Shown piece by piece: positions 55,374 through 63,273 of a DNA stretch of 64,000 nucleotides. The stretch is from ZC4RG30 sp049841155. Its GTDB lineage: Bacteria; Pseudomonadota; Gammaproteobacteria; Steroidobacterales; Steroidobacteraceae. The stretch spans positions 1,612,001 through 1,676,000 of the forward strand of contig JASGHI010000003.1 in NCBI GenBank assembly GCA_049841155.1, in the 5' to 3' direction. Numbering within the stretch: the stretch's first letter is position 1; each line of letters starts with the position of its first letter. A program made the translations under genes and the position numbers. The notes under the pieces are model-generated. The model ran no database searches. It was not told where the DNA came from and worked only from the letters and a program-made list of their open reading frames with translations.

Positions 55374-55639
55374 GCGCCGCCGTAGACCAAGCGCTCAGCA
55401 AGGCACCGCCCGTCTCCGTCATACAACGACGCGCTTTACGGATCTGCGACCAAATCCACGACATACGAGCCGGACTCGAAATCCTTGCTGAGAGGCTTTA
55501 TCACAACCAAGAACTCAATGAGAGCGAATGTGAGGGCGAGTACATCCGACGAATGGCCAAATCGTCATCCGAGCGGTTGGATGCACTCTGCGGCCTTCTC
55601 GACGTGATTCACCTGCCTCAAAAGGAGACGCAGTCATGA
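55370..55639 (+). CDS. Hypothetical small helical protein (chain 2 of 4)
   Basis: A protein of 89 aa, predicted all-alpha (VIQRRALRICDQIHDIRAGL, EILAERLYHNQELNESECEG, SSSERLDALCGLLDVIHLPQ). It resembles no family I can name. Overlaps genes on both sides by ATGA, so synthesis is coupled along the chain. Confidence 0.6.
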   Translation: MSAAVDQALSKAPPVSVIQRRALRICDQIHDIRAGLEILAERLYHNQELNESECEGEYIRRMAKSSSERLDALCGLLDVIHLPQKETQS

Positions 55640-55872
55640 GCAAGACGAAACAGCAACTGCGGAATATCCCACCAACCCCACAGCAACTCTTTGAGGCGAG
55701 TATCTTGTTGTTGCAGACCAAGGGCGTGCTAGAGGTGCTCATCGAAGCCAAGGACAAGGGCCGCGAGGATTCCCCCGAGGCCAGCACCGTCCAAGCGCTC
55801 TACGCCGCAGTAGACCAGCTGGATCGTGCACGAGCCATTATCGAGGCGCCCGCCATGGGGGTTCAATCATGA
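55636..55872 (+). CDS. Hypothetical small helical protein (chain 3 of 4)
   Basis: A protein of 78 aa (MSKTKQQLRNIPPTPQQLFE; VLEVLIEAKDKGREDSPEAS; VQALYAAVDQLDRARAIIEA). Helical, soluble, function unknown. ATGA overlaps on both sides. The style, small genes in a coupled chain, is typical of phage or island early regions. Confidence 0.6.
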   Translation: MSKTKQQLRNIPPTPQQLFEASILLLQTKGVLEVLIEAKDKGREDSPEASTVQALYAAVDQLDRARAIIEAPAMGVQS

Positions 55873-56255
55873 ACCACGCCAACATGGGCGCAACGCCTTC
55901 GCAGCCATTAGACGGTCTCTACGCTCTCGGTATCCTAGGTCATGACCTGGAACCCGATCTGCCTGACGGGTGCTTTGCGATCTTTGATCCAACTGCCGGA
56001 CCTCAGCGAGGGGAGCTCGTGGCTGTCTGGCTGCGCAGCAGAAGCGACCCAATCGTGGCCCGCCTAGCATTCGCTATACCGCCGGAAGGCAAATACATCG
56101 ACTGCACTCCGCAGCTGGCGATCAGCAAGCCAGGTAACGATGACCTTGTTCGCTTCATTGCCATGTCCAAGGTTCGCGGGGTTCATCGCTTCGCCCGCAT
56201 CGCCAAGCGCGAAGAACTGCTCAACACAGAAGTGCACTCGCATCAGGAGAAATAG
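55869..56255 (+). CDS. S24-like protein lacking the catalytic serine (chain 4 of 4)
   Basis: A protein of 128 aa. GHDLEPDLPDGCFAIFDPTA matches the S24/LexA-type active-site block G-D-S-M-x-P-x-L-x-x-G-D, but the serine position is Asp26. Then comes a beta-rich segment (RGELVAVWLRSRSDPIVARL; FIAMSKVRGVHRFARIAKRE). It looks like a LexA/CI-type C-terminal fold used as a scaffold, without self-cleavage. No DNA-binding N-terminus is present. Last gene of the coupled chain, followed by a weak hairpin. Confidence 0.6.
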   Translation: MNHANMGATPSQPLDGLYALGILGHDLEPDLPDGCFAIFDPTAGPQRGELVAVWLRSRSDPIVARLAFAIPPEGKYIDCTPQLAISKPGNDDLVRFIAMSKVRGVHRFARIAKREELLNTEVHSHQEK

Positions 56256-56282
56256 CACCAACCACTCCGGATGACATCGATA

Positions 56283-56310
56283 GCCGCCTCTCACGCGAGG
56301 GGCGGCCTTT
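56283..56310 (+). terminator. Possible terminator after the small-gene chain
   Basis: GCCGCCTC-TCACGC-GAGGGGCGGC forms a hairpin with a two-base bulge, followed by CTTTCTC. It lies 28 nt after the stop at 56255. The T-run is short, so this is a weak candidate. Confidence 0.4.
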
Positions 56311-56337
56311 CTCAGCGAAAGAACGAGCAGCCCCTCA

Positions 56338-57219
56338 TCAGGTGGCCTTTAGTCCTCGCTCAATCCCGCTCTTTGGGAAAAGATCGCACTTCCGACTCTT
56401 TACGTCTTTAAGGAACTGCTCCATACCTCGAAGGGTGACCAACTCAAGGTTCGAAAGCTCGAACCATTCACCGCTTATTCCAAGTCGCACGGATTTCCCG
56501 ACGAAATAGGTCAATCGATCTGTTGGCTCCGGCCCCCTCAATACGTCGCCATTGCCGGAATACAAGACACTCCATAAGGTCTGGTCGGGGACGACAACAA
56601 ATGGGATTGCTGTTGCCACGTGCGACGATCCACTCTCCGCTACCACTAAATCACTTCCGGACATTTCTTCCACGGAAGCTAGACATTGAGACCATCTTTC
56701 GAAAAGCTCCTTGTCGCCCTTAGAAACTACGCCATTCCTGTCGCGTCGCAAATGTGCAGTGGACCTGCAAACTTCTGAGCCTAATTTGTATATCGACCGT
56801 GACCCACCAAGACGAACGGTTCGTGAATTTTCCCGTGTTACCGTAGATGAACCTGCGATCACCGACATCACTCCGTCATCTTCAGAATACGAGCTATCTG
56901 AATGAGGAGACACTACAACTTCGTGAAACGATTCGTGATTCTCGCGGCGCGTACAGAGCCCTAGCACAGGGAACTCAGGTCGCAGATTCTTGCACTCAAC
57001 GGCAATAGACAGAGCGGTAGATCCATCAGATAGGCGCCCTCTAATGTCGAACTGCCGGACTTTATTTGTCACCGGATCGTCGTAGGTACCGCTGTGCTTA
57101 CATTCGACGCCAAGACTCTTGAGAAGCAAGAGCACGCGCAACTCGAATGCGAAATCGGAGCTTTCTTCAAGATACTTCCGAATAGCTTCCGCATCTATGG
57201 GACGCTCTTCTTCTTGCAT
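56338..57219 (-). CDS. PD-(D/E)XK nuclease-like protein
   Basis: A protein of 293 aa. The N-terminal about 90 residues carry the restriction-nuclease fold pattern: Glu26 in DFAFELRVLLLLKSLG, Asp58 in RQFDIRG and E75-C-K77 in SIAVECKNLRP. That is E...D...ExK, as in many endonuclease-like and Mrr/Vsr-type folds. The C-terminal about 200 residues (ESFHEVVVSPHSDSSYSEDD; DQTLWSVLYSGNGDVLRGPE) are not recognised. AGGAAG precedes the ATG. It is isolated, AT-richer than core genes. A nuclease or defence function is inferred from fold only. Confidence 0.6.
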   Translation of the reverse strand: MQEEERPIDAEAIRKYLEESSDFAFELRVLLLLKSLGVECKHSGTYDDPVTNKVRQFDIRGRLSDGSTALSIAVECKNLRPEFPVLGLCTRRENHESFHEVVVSPHSDSSYSEDDGVMSVIAGSSTVTRENSRTVRLGGSRSIYKLGSEVCRSTAHLRRDRNGVVSKGDKELFERWSQCLASVEEMSGSDLVVAESGSSHVATAIPFVVVPDQTLWSVLYSGNGDVLRGPEPTDRLTYFVGKSVRLGISGEWFELSNLELVTLRGMEQFLKDVKSRKCDLFPKSGIERGLKAT

Positions 57220-57240
57220 TAACGCTTCCTGAGAACGAGG

Positions 57241-57666
57241 AGTAAAAGGACTTAGCGGAAATTGAGCTATAGGCTACTAGATTGAAGCTCAGTCGCGCTA
57301 ACTGGCAGCCCCAAACCCGACCACACCTGCGCTTTCCCTAACAGCACGGCCCAAGAGGCTGCCTAGCGAGAGGCGGCTTCGGACAACAGCGAATCAGCCC
57401 TCTTCTGCTGCGCTACCCGCCTCATCTCCTTGTGACGAGGAGCCAGTCACCGCCGCGCCTACTGTCGGCGTGAACATATCTCGTTCCTGCCCGATGGAAG
57501 AAATTGGGGGCGCCCCACAAAACTAGATGTTGCCGCTGCCGCCGGTTTCGCATGACGAATCCAGTGCGGCACGTGTTTAGTCTGTCATCGGCAGACACAG
57601 GCCGTTCGAATGAAACCGGCGGTTGCGCCGCGGACCGCAAGACCCGCTTCTGCCTTGAGGGGTGAG
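57241..57666. other. Gap without a convincing gene
   Basis: About 425 bp with only short unconvincing frames. The longest (57422-57640, minus, 72 aa) has no ribosome binding site or recognised domain. The sequence probably holds the promoters of the flanking genes, possibly scarred remains of older inserted genes. Confidence 0.5.
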
Positions 57667-58368
57667 TTAGCTTTGGCTGGTTGGCTTACGCGCCTGCGCG
57701 GCCCGCTGGACTTTGACCGGCTTTACCGCGGGAAGCTCGATTTCTATTACCCTATCTGCGTGCGCCTTCAGGTCCCGCTTTATTCCATGCTTGAAGTGGC
57801 AGAGAAAGACCCTAAGCCCTTCACGACGGGCGAACTTGAAGGCAGGGATCAGATCACTATCGCCGGTAACAACGACAATGGATTGAACTGATTGAGTAAG
57901 TGCAAGCCTCGCTATGTCTAGACCAATGCGAAGATCCACTCCCTTCTGCTCGATGCTCGGCACAAGATCTGCTGCCTGAACTGGGCGCTGTCGATCCAGA
58001 AGAGACTTCATTGCTCTTCCTCCAAGCTTCCAGCCATGAGTGCTTAGCTCTCCTAGGCGCAGCGCAAAATCTGATCGAAGCTCCAAGGTATCTAGAAGAC
58101 TTTCATGTTGCTTAAATGTCTCGGTCTTTGATAGGTCTGTCTGAGCGCCGTCGAGTGGGTTTGCCAAGACGCCTGTAGCTGGTTTAGCGTGATAGAAGTA
58201 GATACGCAGAAGCGTCTGACCAGCTACGCATTCATGCGCAGCAATAGCGGAGGCTATTGCCTCAACGTCATCAGCGGACGGGAAAGCCTTTGGCTTCGTG
58301 CGTTCGGAGAGTTTCTGAATGGCGAAACCGCCGTCGATTAGTACGGCGTATCGGAGCGGATAGGACAT
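57667..58368 (-). CDS. NYN-domain (LabA/DUF88-like) putative nuclease
   Basis: A protein of 233 aa. Asp12 in YAVLIDGGFAI, acidic KGVDLRIGLDIARLAL, then VVVTGDSDLIPAFKFARREG: the three conserved acidic clusters of NYN (PIN-like) ribonuclease domains. A basic C-terminus (VKVQRAAQARKPTSQS) follows. NYN proteins cleave RNA or act in RNA turnover and some defence or toxin loci. AAGGGAC precedes the ATG. A 10-bp inverted repeat lies 38-87 nt upstream. Isolated gene in the accessory region. Confidence 0.85.
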   Translation of the reverse strand: MSYPLRYAVLIDGGFAIQKLSERTKPKAFPSADDVEAIASAIAAHECVAGQTLLRIYFYHAKPATGVLANPLDGAQTDLSKTETFKQHESLLDTLELRSDFALRLGELSTHGWKLGGRAMKSLLDRQRPVQAADLVPSIEQKGVDLRIGLDIARLALTQSVQSIVVVTGDSDLIPAFKFARREGLRVFLCHFKHGIKRDLKAHADRVIEIELPAVKPVKVQRAAQARKPTSQS

Positions 58369-58405
58369 CGTGTCCCTTCTTCTTAGTGAGCCTTGAAAGG
58401 ACCGG

Positions 58406-58455
58406 CCTCGTTGGTGGCGGTTTTTACTCCGCGCTTATATCAGGGACCAACGAGG
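58406..58455. repeat. Perfect 10-bp inverted repeat upstream of the NYN gene
   Basis: CCTCGTTGGT at 58406-58415 and ACCAACGAGG at 58446-58455, with a 30-nt spacer containing TTTTTACTCC and TTATAT. The arms flank the likely promoter of the NYN gene (starts at 58368), so the repeat could be an operator. No transcriptional regulator is encoded beside it. Confidence 0.5.
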
Positions 58456-58807
58456 GGGGTCACTTTTCTATCAGATTGCAGTCTAGCATCTACCGGCTAC
58501 CATGCGCATGTCGACCAGTGAATGATTTTCACAATCGCGCCACCCTAGAGAAGCTTTTTAAATCAAGGACATGCGATTCCATGAAGGGTCGGTCGGTGTC
58601 ATGATTTCTTCGGAAGACCAGACATGATCCGAGACTCCGGTGGCCATCTAGGGGGTAATCCACGGCGTCAATATTACGAGCCCGCCACAGACCTCGCCGA
58701 GTTCCGCAATCGCTTCTGAACCGCCCGACTTATGCGAGCGCCACGCTAACGATGCAGGACGCTTGTGACGACTGGCGCACAACAATCATCTCGCCTACCA
58801 AGTTCTG
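58456..58807. other. Gap without a convincing gene
   Basis: About 350 bp of low-coding sequence. A short frame at 58624-58719 (plus, 31 aa) has GGAAG 8 nt upstream but no recognised domain and is not called. The region likely contains the promoter elements for the NYN gene and leftovers from insertion events. Confidence 0.5.
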
Positions 58808-59551
58808 CTAGTTGCGATTCTTGCTCACCCGACCTCCTCGCTGCCGCACATACTCCCTGGCTCCGTTAGCCAAATCCTTTGGGAGGTAGATATATTTACA
58901 GACCTCATCTACGGCTTCCGGATATAGGAATAAGGGGCTGTTCTCAAATGACAAGCCTTCCGTCAAGGTTATTTTTTCTTTAGCCCGAGTACCGTAAGCA
59001 AGATTCTTCCACACCAACCCAGCCCGGGCAGGATGCTTTGGATCTCCTATTACCTTCTCAAGAAAACCATCGACTATCTGGGGACGCCTAACAGGCCTAC
59101 ACCGATCGCTAGCGGCACAGTTACGCAATTGATCCTTATCGGAGATCTCTACGCAATAGCGCCTAACAGCGCGGATCGTGAAATCAAACTGAGGCAACTC
59201 CTCCCCTTCAACCCACCAGGATCTCTCTAGATATCGAGTCGATCCGACCTTGTCGAGATAAGAAATGAACTTCCTGTGTGCCGCCACTAAATCAAGCTCA
59301 AAGAGGCCTCTTTCAACCAACTGAAGCGCCCGCTCTAAGTCATGACCAACATTGCGCCCATCTATGCGGTGCGTCAGAAGAAGGTATTTCAGATACTTTT
59401 CAACACTCTGCTGCGCCTGCCACAAAAACTGCTGATAAAGACCAGCCCTATAGGACAAGCGTGCCGCTATGTAGTCCCGATCCCCAGTATCACGGAAGCA
59501 TCTACGCGCAAAATCAGCAACTCCTCTGCGTAGCCGCTCTACCCTGCTCAC
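58808..59551 (-). CDS. HEPN-like domain protein
   Basis: A protein of 247 aa. The first about 80 residues resemble HEPN helices (DYIAARLSYRAGLYQQFLWQ, then AQQSVEKYLKYLLLTHRIDG and NVGHDLERALQL). The typical RxxxxH motif is not exact: His70 follows Arg66 by three residues and Arg62 by seven, so ribonuclease activity is uncertain. The C-terminal about 150 residues (RSWWVEGEELPQFDFTIRAV; FENSPLFLYPEAVDEVCKYI) are unrecognised. GTG start at 59551 with GAGGGC upstream. No nucleotidyltransferase (MNT) partner is adjacent. Confidence 0.65.
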   Translation of the reverse strand: MSRVERLRRGVADFARRCFRDTGDRDYIAARLSYRAGLYQQFLWQAQQSVEKYLKYLLLTHRIDGRNVGHDLERALQLVERGLFELDLVAAHRKFISYLDKVGSTRYLERSWWVEGEELPQFDFTIRAVRRYCVEISDKDQLRNCAASDRCRPVRRPQIVDGFLEKVIGDPKHPARAGLVWKNLAYGTRAKEKITLTEGLSFENSPLFLYPEAVDEVCKYIYLPKDLANGAREYVRQRGGRVSKNRN

Positions 59552-59612
59552 AATGCCCTCGCGTCACAGTCTTAAGCGGTGGTTTAAATGCGTAGAAATA
59601 GTGCTCACAACA

Positions 59613-60428
59613 CTAGAAAGCGCTGAACTCTATCTGATCACATTCAGCCCAAGCGGAGACTCCCTCATCACTTCTCCACGAGTACGTATATGACTCTTCA
59701 TCCAGATTGCGGCATTTTCCAAGCAGCCCAAAATCACCGTCAGGATTGGTAACTGCCTTTCGCGCAATGTAGTTCCAAGCCCAGAACCCTTCCGACATAT
59801 CAGCAGGCTCAAATCTGGATAGCTGCACGATGCCACATGGTCCGCTGGGAGCGGCCGACGTAACCCACACGGGATGCTCATTCTTCGATTCTGGAAGCCT
59901 GCTGAAGTCCTGCTCAAATATATGTGAGGAGATTCGACATACCTTGGTATCTCTGACCAGGGATCTCTTGCCATAGTCTCTTAAAGCAGCTGTAGAACCA
60001 GTTTTGCACGCCGCCTCCATAGCCCTCACTGCCTCAATCGCCACCTCCCTATCCTTTGGATGCAGTGTAGGCAATGCCGCTGAGCTCTCACTCTGCAATT
60101 GAGCGTATAACCCGGCGCTTTCTGCACAATCCTTAGAGCTTGGTTTCCAATCCCTAGTGCTTTCATCCAGCTTATCGACTTCGGACTGAAGATCTGAAAC
60201 TCCCAACTTTTTGCGTACTGCAGTTTGGACAAACCTGCAGTGCATTTGATTCCCGGCGACCGTACTGCATTCATAGGTAACAGCCGAGCGCTCTTTGGTG
60301 TTATACGCAATGCCACTGGTCGGTTGTCTCGGCAGATCTCTATCCGCAGAAGATGTCGGAGAGGCAGAAACTAGCGCGCCCGCTATCGACAAACTCATAA
60401 CAAGAGGATTTTTTTTCACAGGCAACAT
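59613..60428 (-). CDS. Hypothetical exported protein
   Basis: A protein of 271 aa from ATG 60428, with an N-terminal signal (KKNPLVMSLSIAGALVSASP, then TSSADRD) and several Cys (for example in YECSTVAGNQMHCRFVQTAV, KVCRISSHIFEQ and SGPCGIVQL). No domain recognised. The C-terminus is aromatic and acidic (YSWRSDEGVSAWAECDQIEF). It is AT-richer than core genes and stands alone, suggesting acquired cargo. A longer frame from 60500 exists, but the signal peptide favours 60428. Confidence 0.55.
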   Translation of the reverse strand: MLPVKKNPLVMSLSIAGALVSASPTSSADRDLPRQPTSGIAYNTKERSAVTYECSTVAGNQMHCRFVQTAVRKKLGVSDLQSEVDKLDESTRDWKPSSKDCAESAGLYAQLQSESSAALPTLHPKDREVAIEAVRAMEAACKTGSTAALRDYGKRSLVRDTKVCRISSHIFEQDFSRLPESKNEHPVWVTSAAPSGPCGIVQLSRFEPADMSEGFWAWNYIARKAVTNPDGDFGLLGKCRNLDEESYTYSWRSDEGVSAWAECDQIEFSAF

Positions 60429-60523
60429 CCCTGCATCGGGGTAGTAGTTTTGTAGCGTTTGTATACATGACAAGCCTATTTCCCTGCTAGCCAAGGGCAA
60501 CGGGTTGGGGCTACTTTAGTCGA

Positions 60524-60700
60524 ATGAACCACAAGAGAGGTAAGCCCGCCAGCTCGCGGGCCGGCTGCAAGCTCTGCAAGCCGTACAAGGACCAGCGATT
60601 CAGCAAGGCCAAGGCCCGCCGGGAGATCGCCGGTAAGGGTGGCTTTGGGAAGCTGCGTGCCTTGCGGCACGCGGATGCCGACTTGCGAGCAGCGACTTAA
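60524..60700 (+). CDS. Small Cys-pair protein (58 aa)
   Basis: A 58-aa basic protein: ATG 60524, SRAGCKLCKPYKDQRF with a CxxC pair at about residues 15 and 18, ending LRHADADLRAAT, stop at 60700. The RAGCKLCKPYK pattern resembles the many small RAGCLLCKPHK-type zinc-ribbon-like proteins of Proteobacteria, which are unstudied. No ribosome binding site is clear. Short, so confidence is limited. Confidence 0.55.
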   Translation: MNHKRGKPASSRAGCKLCKPYKDQRFSKAKARREIAGKGGFGKLRALRHADADLRAAT

Positions 60701-60704
60701 GGGC

Positions 60705-60938
60705 TTACAGCCAAGCCTTACGAGGGGAAGGCCGACCACTTCCCGCACCAACTCCCCGGCTTAGCTCACGCGCCAACTGCCGGAATGCTCGACTGCGCGC
60801 GCCGTGCTTCATAGCATTCAGCGCAGATCTAGCCTTGCCCTCTGGCGACTTTGGTCCGGTTGCCTTGTCCCATGGTTGCCAGCGTTGAATCGCCTGCGAT
60901 GCCCGCTCCCGCCGTTCCTTGCTCCAGCCGGTTGCCAT
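60705..60938 (-). CDS. Phage-associated small protein (TGPKxPEGKARS type)
   Basis: A protein of 77 aa from ATG 60938. The core KATGPKSPEGKARSALNAMK followed by HGARSR is a recognisable phage-region motif, found in small proteins usually encoded near terminase or lysogeny genes; function unknown. It overlaps the 3' end of the next minus-strand gene by 110 nt in another frame. Both frames have phage-family sequence, so both are probably real. Confidence 0.65.
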   Translation of the reverse strand: MATGWSKERRERASQAIQRWQPWDKATGPKSPEGKARSALNAMKHGARSRAFRQLARELSRGVGAGSGRPSPRKAWL

Positions 60939-61494
60939 GGGCGATGCTCTCCAGAATTTCGTTTGAAGGATTCGAGTTTCCCGCGCGCTCGCGCGATGCG
61001 TCCGGTGCAACGCCGTTGTTCACTTGCTGCGGCCCGTTGGCGATATTGGCCTGATGCACAAAGGCAACGGGCTTCGGGTTCTTGATCTCCGCCAGGCTCT
61101 CAACGGTCGCGCGGCACTGGCTCTGCGCCTTGAGCGCCAAGCGCATGTAGCGGTCCACGGCTTGGGGATAAGCACCCATGTTCAGGTGCGCCCTGCGCGC
61201 CATGTCGTTGAATATCGCGTCCAGGGTGTGCGCCTGAATGGTCAGCATGGCTTCCAGACGTGACAGGTCGTTTCCGTTCGCCGCCTTGGCCTGCCCCTGC
61301 AGTTCGCTGGCAATCGCGTTCGGATCTTGCTGCGCCCCGAGAACCCCAAACCGTTGCAGGGTCAGCGCAGCTTGAGCCGACGGCTGCAGCGTCATCTTGG
61401 CTAATGCTGCATCTGGGGATTCACCCTCGGCCTGTAAGACGTTGAGCGGAGTTCCCGACTTGTCGGGAACGCGCACCTTGGTTCCCTTGCTCAC
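60829..61494 (-). CDS. Phage protein of unknown function
   Basis: A protein of 221 aa. Helical core LTIQAHTLDAIFNDMARRAH, then YMRLALKAQSQCRATVESLA and NPKPVAFVHQANIANGPQQV, a pattern seen in uncharacterised prophage proteins. GTG 61494 with GAGG upstream. It is close to a large putative virion protein and the TGPKxPEGKARS gene, so phage structural or packaging context is likely. Function unknown. Confidence 0.65.
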   Translation of the reverse strand: MSKGTKVRVPDKSGTPLNVLQAEGESPDAALAKMTLQPSAQAALTLQRFGVLGAQQDPNAIASELQGQAKAANGNDLSRLEAMLTIQAHTLDAIFNDMARRAHLNMGAYPQAVDRYMRLALKAQSQCRATVESLAEIKNPKPVAFVHQANIANGPQQVNNGVAPDASRERAGNSNPSNEILESIAHGNRLEQGTAGAGIAGDSTLATMGQGNRTKVARGQG

Positions 61495-61521
61495 GCTAGA
61501 AACCTCATGCCCGCCATGAGC

Positions 61522-63273
61522 CTATTCTTGTACGGCATAGACCCCAAGAACCCCTCCGGCCCCCGGAGCGGCGTAAGGCGCAATAGGGGCCACTGGACGC
61601 ATCAGGGAGCCGAACATCGACGCCCCGTACCGCCCACCATCCCATGCACGCATGGCGCCGTTCGCCACCCGATTACTGGCGTACGCGCGAGCCGCCAGAT
61701 TAAATGGCAGTGATGTCATCATGTCCCATCCGTTCTGCCATCCAGAGCGAGTCGCCGTCCCGGAGTCCCCGACGATGGGCCTGAACGCCTGCGCAAACCG
61801 GGCTGCGTTGTACAGGTCGGACTGGTTCTGCCCTGCGAGGAATCCGCGCTCATCCGCGCGCTGCAGCGTATTGGCCAGCTTCGGCGCGCTCACGTTGCCG
61901 CTCGATGGATTGATGGCGCCAGCCTTCGTCATCAGGCGGAAGTTGCGATATTGACCACGCACCGCGTTCAGAGCTTCCAAGCGCTTGCCAGAGAGGCCCT
62001 GCGCAAGCCAGTCGTCAGCGATGTCCTGCACGTCGAACAATGCACTTCCCAGCTCTCGATTGCCCTGGCTGTTACTCATCTGCTGTTGAGCCGCCTTGCC
62101 CAGTTGGGAACGCAGCTGGTGGGCCTGCTTGCCAGTAACCTCCCCCTTGCCGGCGAAGTCGATCAGGCGCTTCACCAGTGGTTGCTGGGCAATGCCGCCG
62201 GGCACCAAGCCATCTGTGTCGGCCTCGATCTGAGAGAGCCGGTTGAGAAATGCATGAGGATCAACCTGGCGGGCCACGTCGTCGGCTACGTTCTCGTAGA
62301 CTTTGTCCGCACGCGCCAGGAACCTGCTCACCGTCGCGTCATCCACCACGTCACTGGATTCACCCAAGGCCTTGGCGAATACGCGGTTCATGTTCGTCTG
62401 GTTTCCAGACTTGATGGCATTGAACGGGCCAGAGGTCATCGGCTGGCTTTCCAGATTCGCCTCTAACTGCTGAAGCACGCGAGATCCAGTGGCCTGCCCC
62501 GGCGTGACCCTCATACCCAGGTTCCGACCACCCTCAAGAGCGCGCCTCTGGGCGGCATTCAAACCTGCTGAACCAGGCGCTGATGCACCGGCGGAACCGG
62601 AAGAACCCGGAAGCGTCCTTCGCGCAAGGGCACCAATTCCTCGGGAGACACCGTACCCCAAGGCACCGCCAGCACCACCGAATAATGTGTTCGCGGTTCG
62701 GCTCTCACCTGAAGCTGTTGGCTGAACGAAGCCCAGCCCCGCGCCAGTCAGCGATGCCCCAACCAATCCCTGCGCGCCCGGGATGAACATCGCAGGCGCT
62801 CCTACGGCCATGCCGCCAATGATGTTCCCTACCTTGCCCGCGGTTGTCCGCATCAGCGGAGCATCAAGACGCTTTGCTTCGTCGATCTCAGCTTGAATCC
62901 GCCCCGCGCGCGAATTGTCCTGGCCCGTAATTAGGCCGGACAGGTCCTTCGATGGATCGAAAGCATCCAGAGCCTGAGCGCCTAGCTGGCGAACACCTCT
63001 GCTGCTATCAACAAAGAACTTTCCGGCGCCCGACAGATTCCGATCAAGCCACTGCGGAGTGCGAACGCCCGTGTCCCACGGACCGAATGACAGAGTACCG
63101 CCGCCAGCCGAAGGATCTGCCGCAGGTTCTGTATTCGCAGGAGGCAACTTCGTTACTGGAGCTTGTTGTGCCTGCCACTGCTCCTGAAAGTGCGCTAATG
63201 CCTCTTCCTGCGTGCCGTTACCTGTAACGCGGTACTTGCGGCCGTCCGGCGCCGTGATCTCGTAGATCGCCAC
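61522..63273 (-). CDS. Putative phage virion/DNA ejection protein
   Basis: A protein of 583 aa. The N-terminus AIYEITAPDGRKYRVTGNGT then QEEALAHFQEQW is the short beta-rich start common to internal virion or transfer proteins of podophages. The middle is glycine- and alanine-rich with hydrophobic stretches (NIIGGMAVGAPAMFIPGAQG; GAGGALGYGVSRG), possibly membrane-interacting, and the C-terminus is helical. GTG start at 63273 overlaps the stop of the upstream gene by one base. Role inferred from pattern and place only. Confidence 0.6.
   Translation of the reverse strand: MAIYEITAPDGRKYRVTGNGTQEEALAHFQEQWQAQQAPVTKLPPANTEPAADPSAGGGTLSFGPWDTGVRTPQWLDRNLSGAGKFFVDSSRGVRQLGAQALDAFDPSKDLSGLITGQDNSRAGRIQAEIDEAKRLDAPLMRTTAGKVGNIIGGMAVGAPAMFIPGAQGLVGASLTGAGLGFVQPTASGESRTANTLFGGAGGALGYGVSRGIGALARRTLPGSSGSAGASAPGSAGLNAAQRRALEGGRNLGMRVTPGQATGSRVLQQLEANLESQPMTSGPFNAIKSGNQTNMNRVFAKALGESSDVVDDATVSRFLARADKVYENVADDVARQVDPHAFLNRLSQIEADTDGLVPGGIAQQPLVKRLIDFAGKGEVTGKQAHQLRSQLGKAAQQQMSNSQGNRELGSALFDVQDIADDWLAQGLSGKRLEALNAVRGQYRNFRLMTKAGAINPSSGNVSAPKLANTLQRADERGFLAGQNQSDLYNAARFAQAFRPIVGDSGTATRSGWQNGWDMMTSLPFNLAARAYASNRVANGAMRAWDGGRYGASMFGSLMRPVAPIAPYAAPGAGGVLGVYAVQE

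Noticed and set aside
57422..57640. Minus-strand 72-codon frame
   Set aside because: No ribosome binding site, no domain, biased composition; probably non-coding.
58624..58719. 31-codon plus-strand frame (MIRDSGGHLGG start)
   Set aside because: GGAAG is present upstream, but the frame is too short and matches no family; could be a chance frame in a low-coding gap.
61451..61470. 8-bp hairpin GTTCCCGA-CTTG-TCGGGAAC inside a phage gene
   Set aside because: It lies within the coding sequence near the start of the phage gene, with no T-run or matching partner; likely chance.
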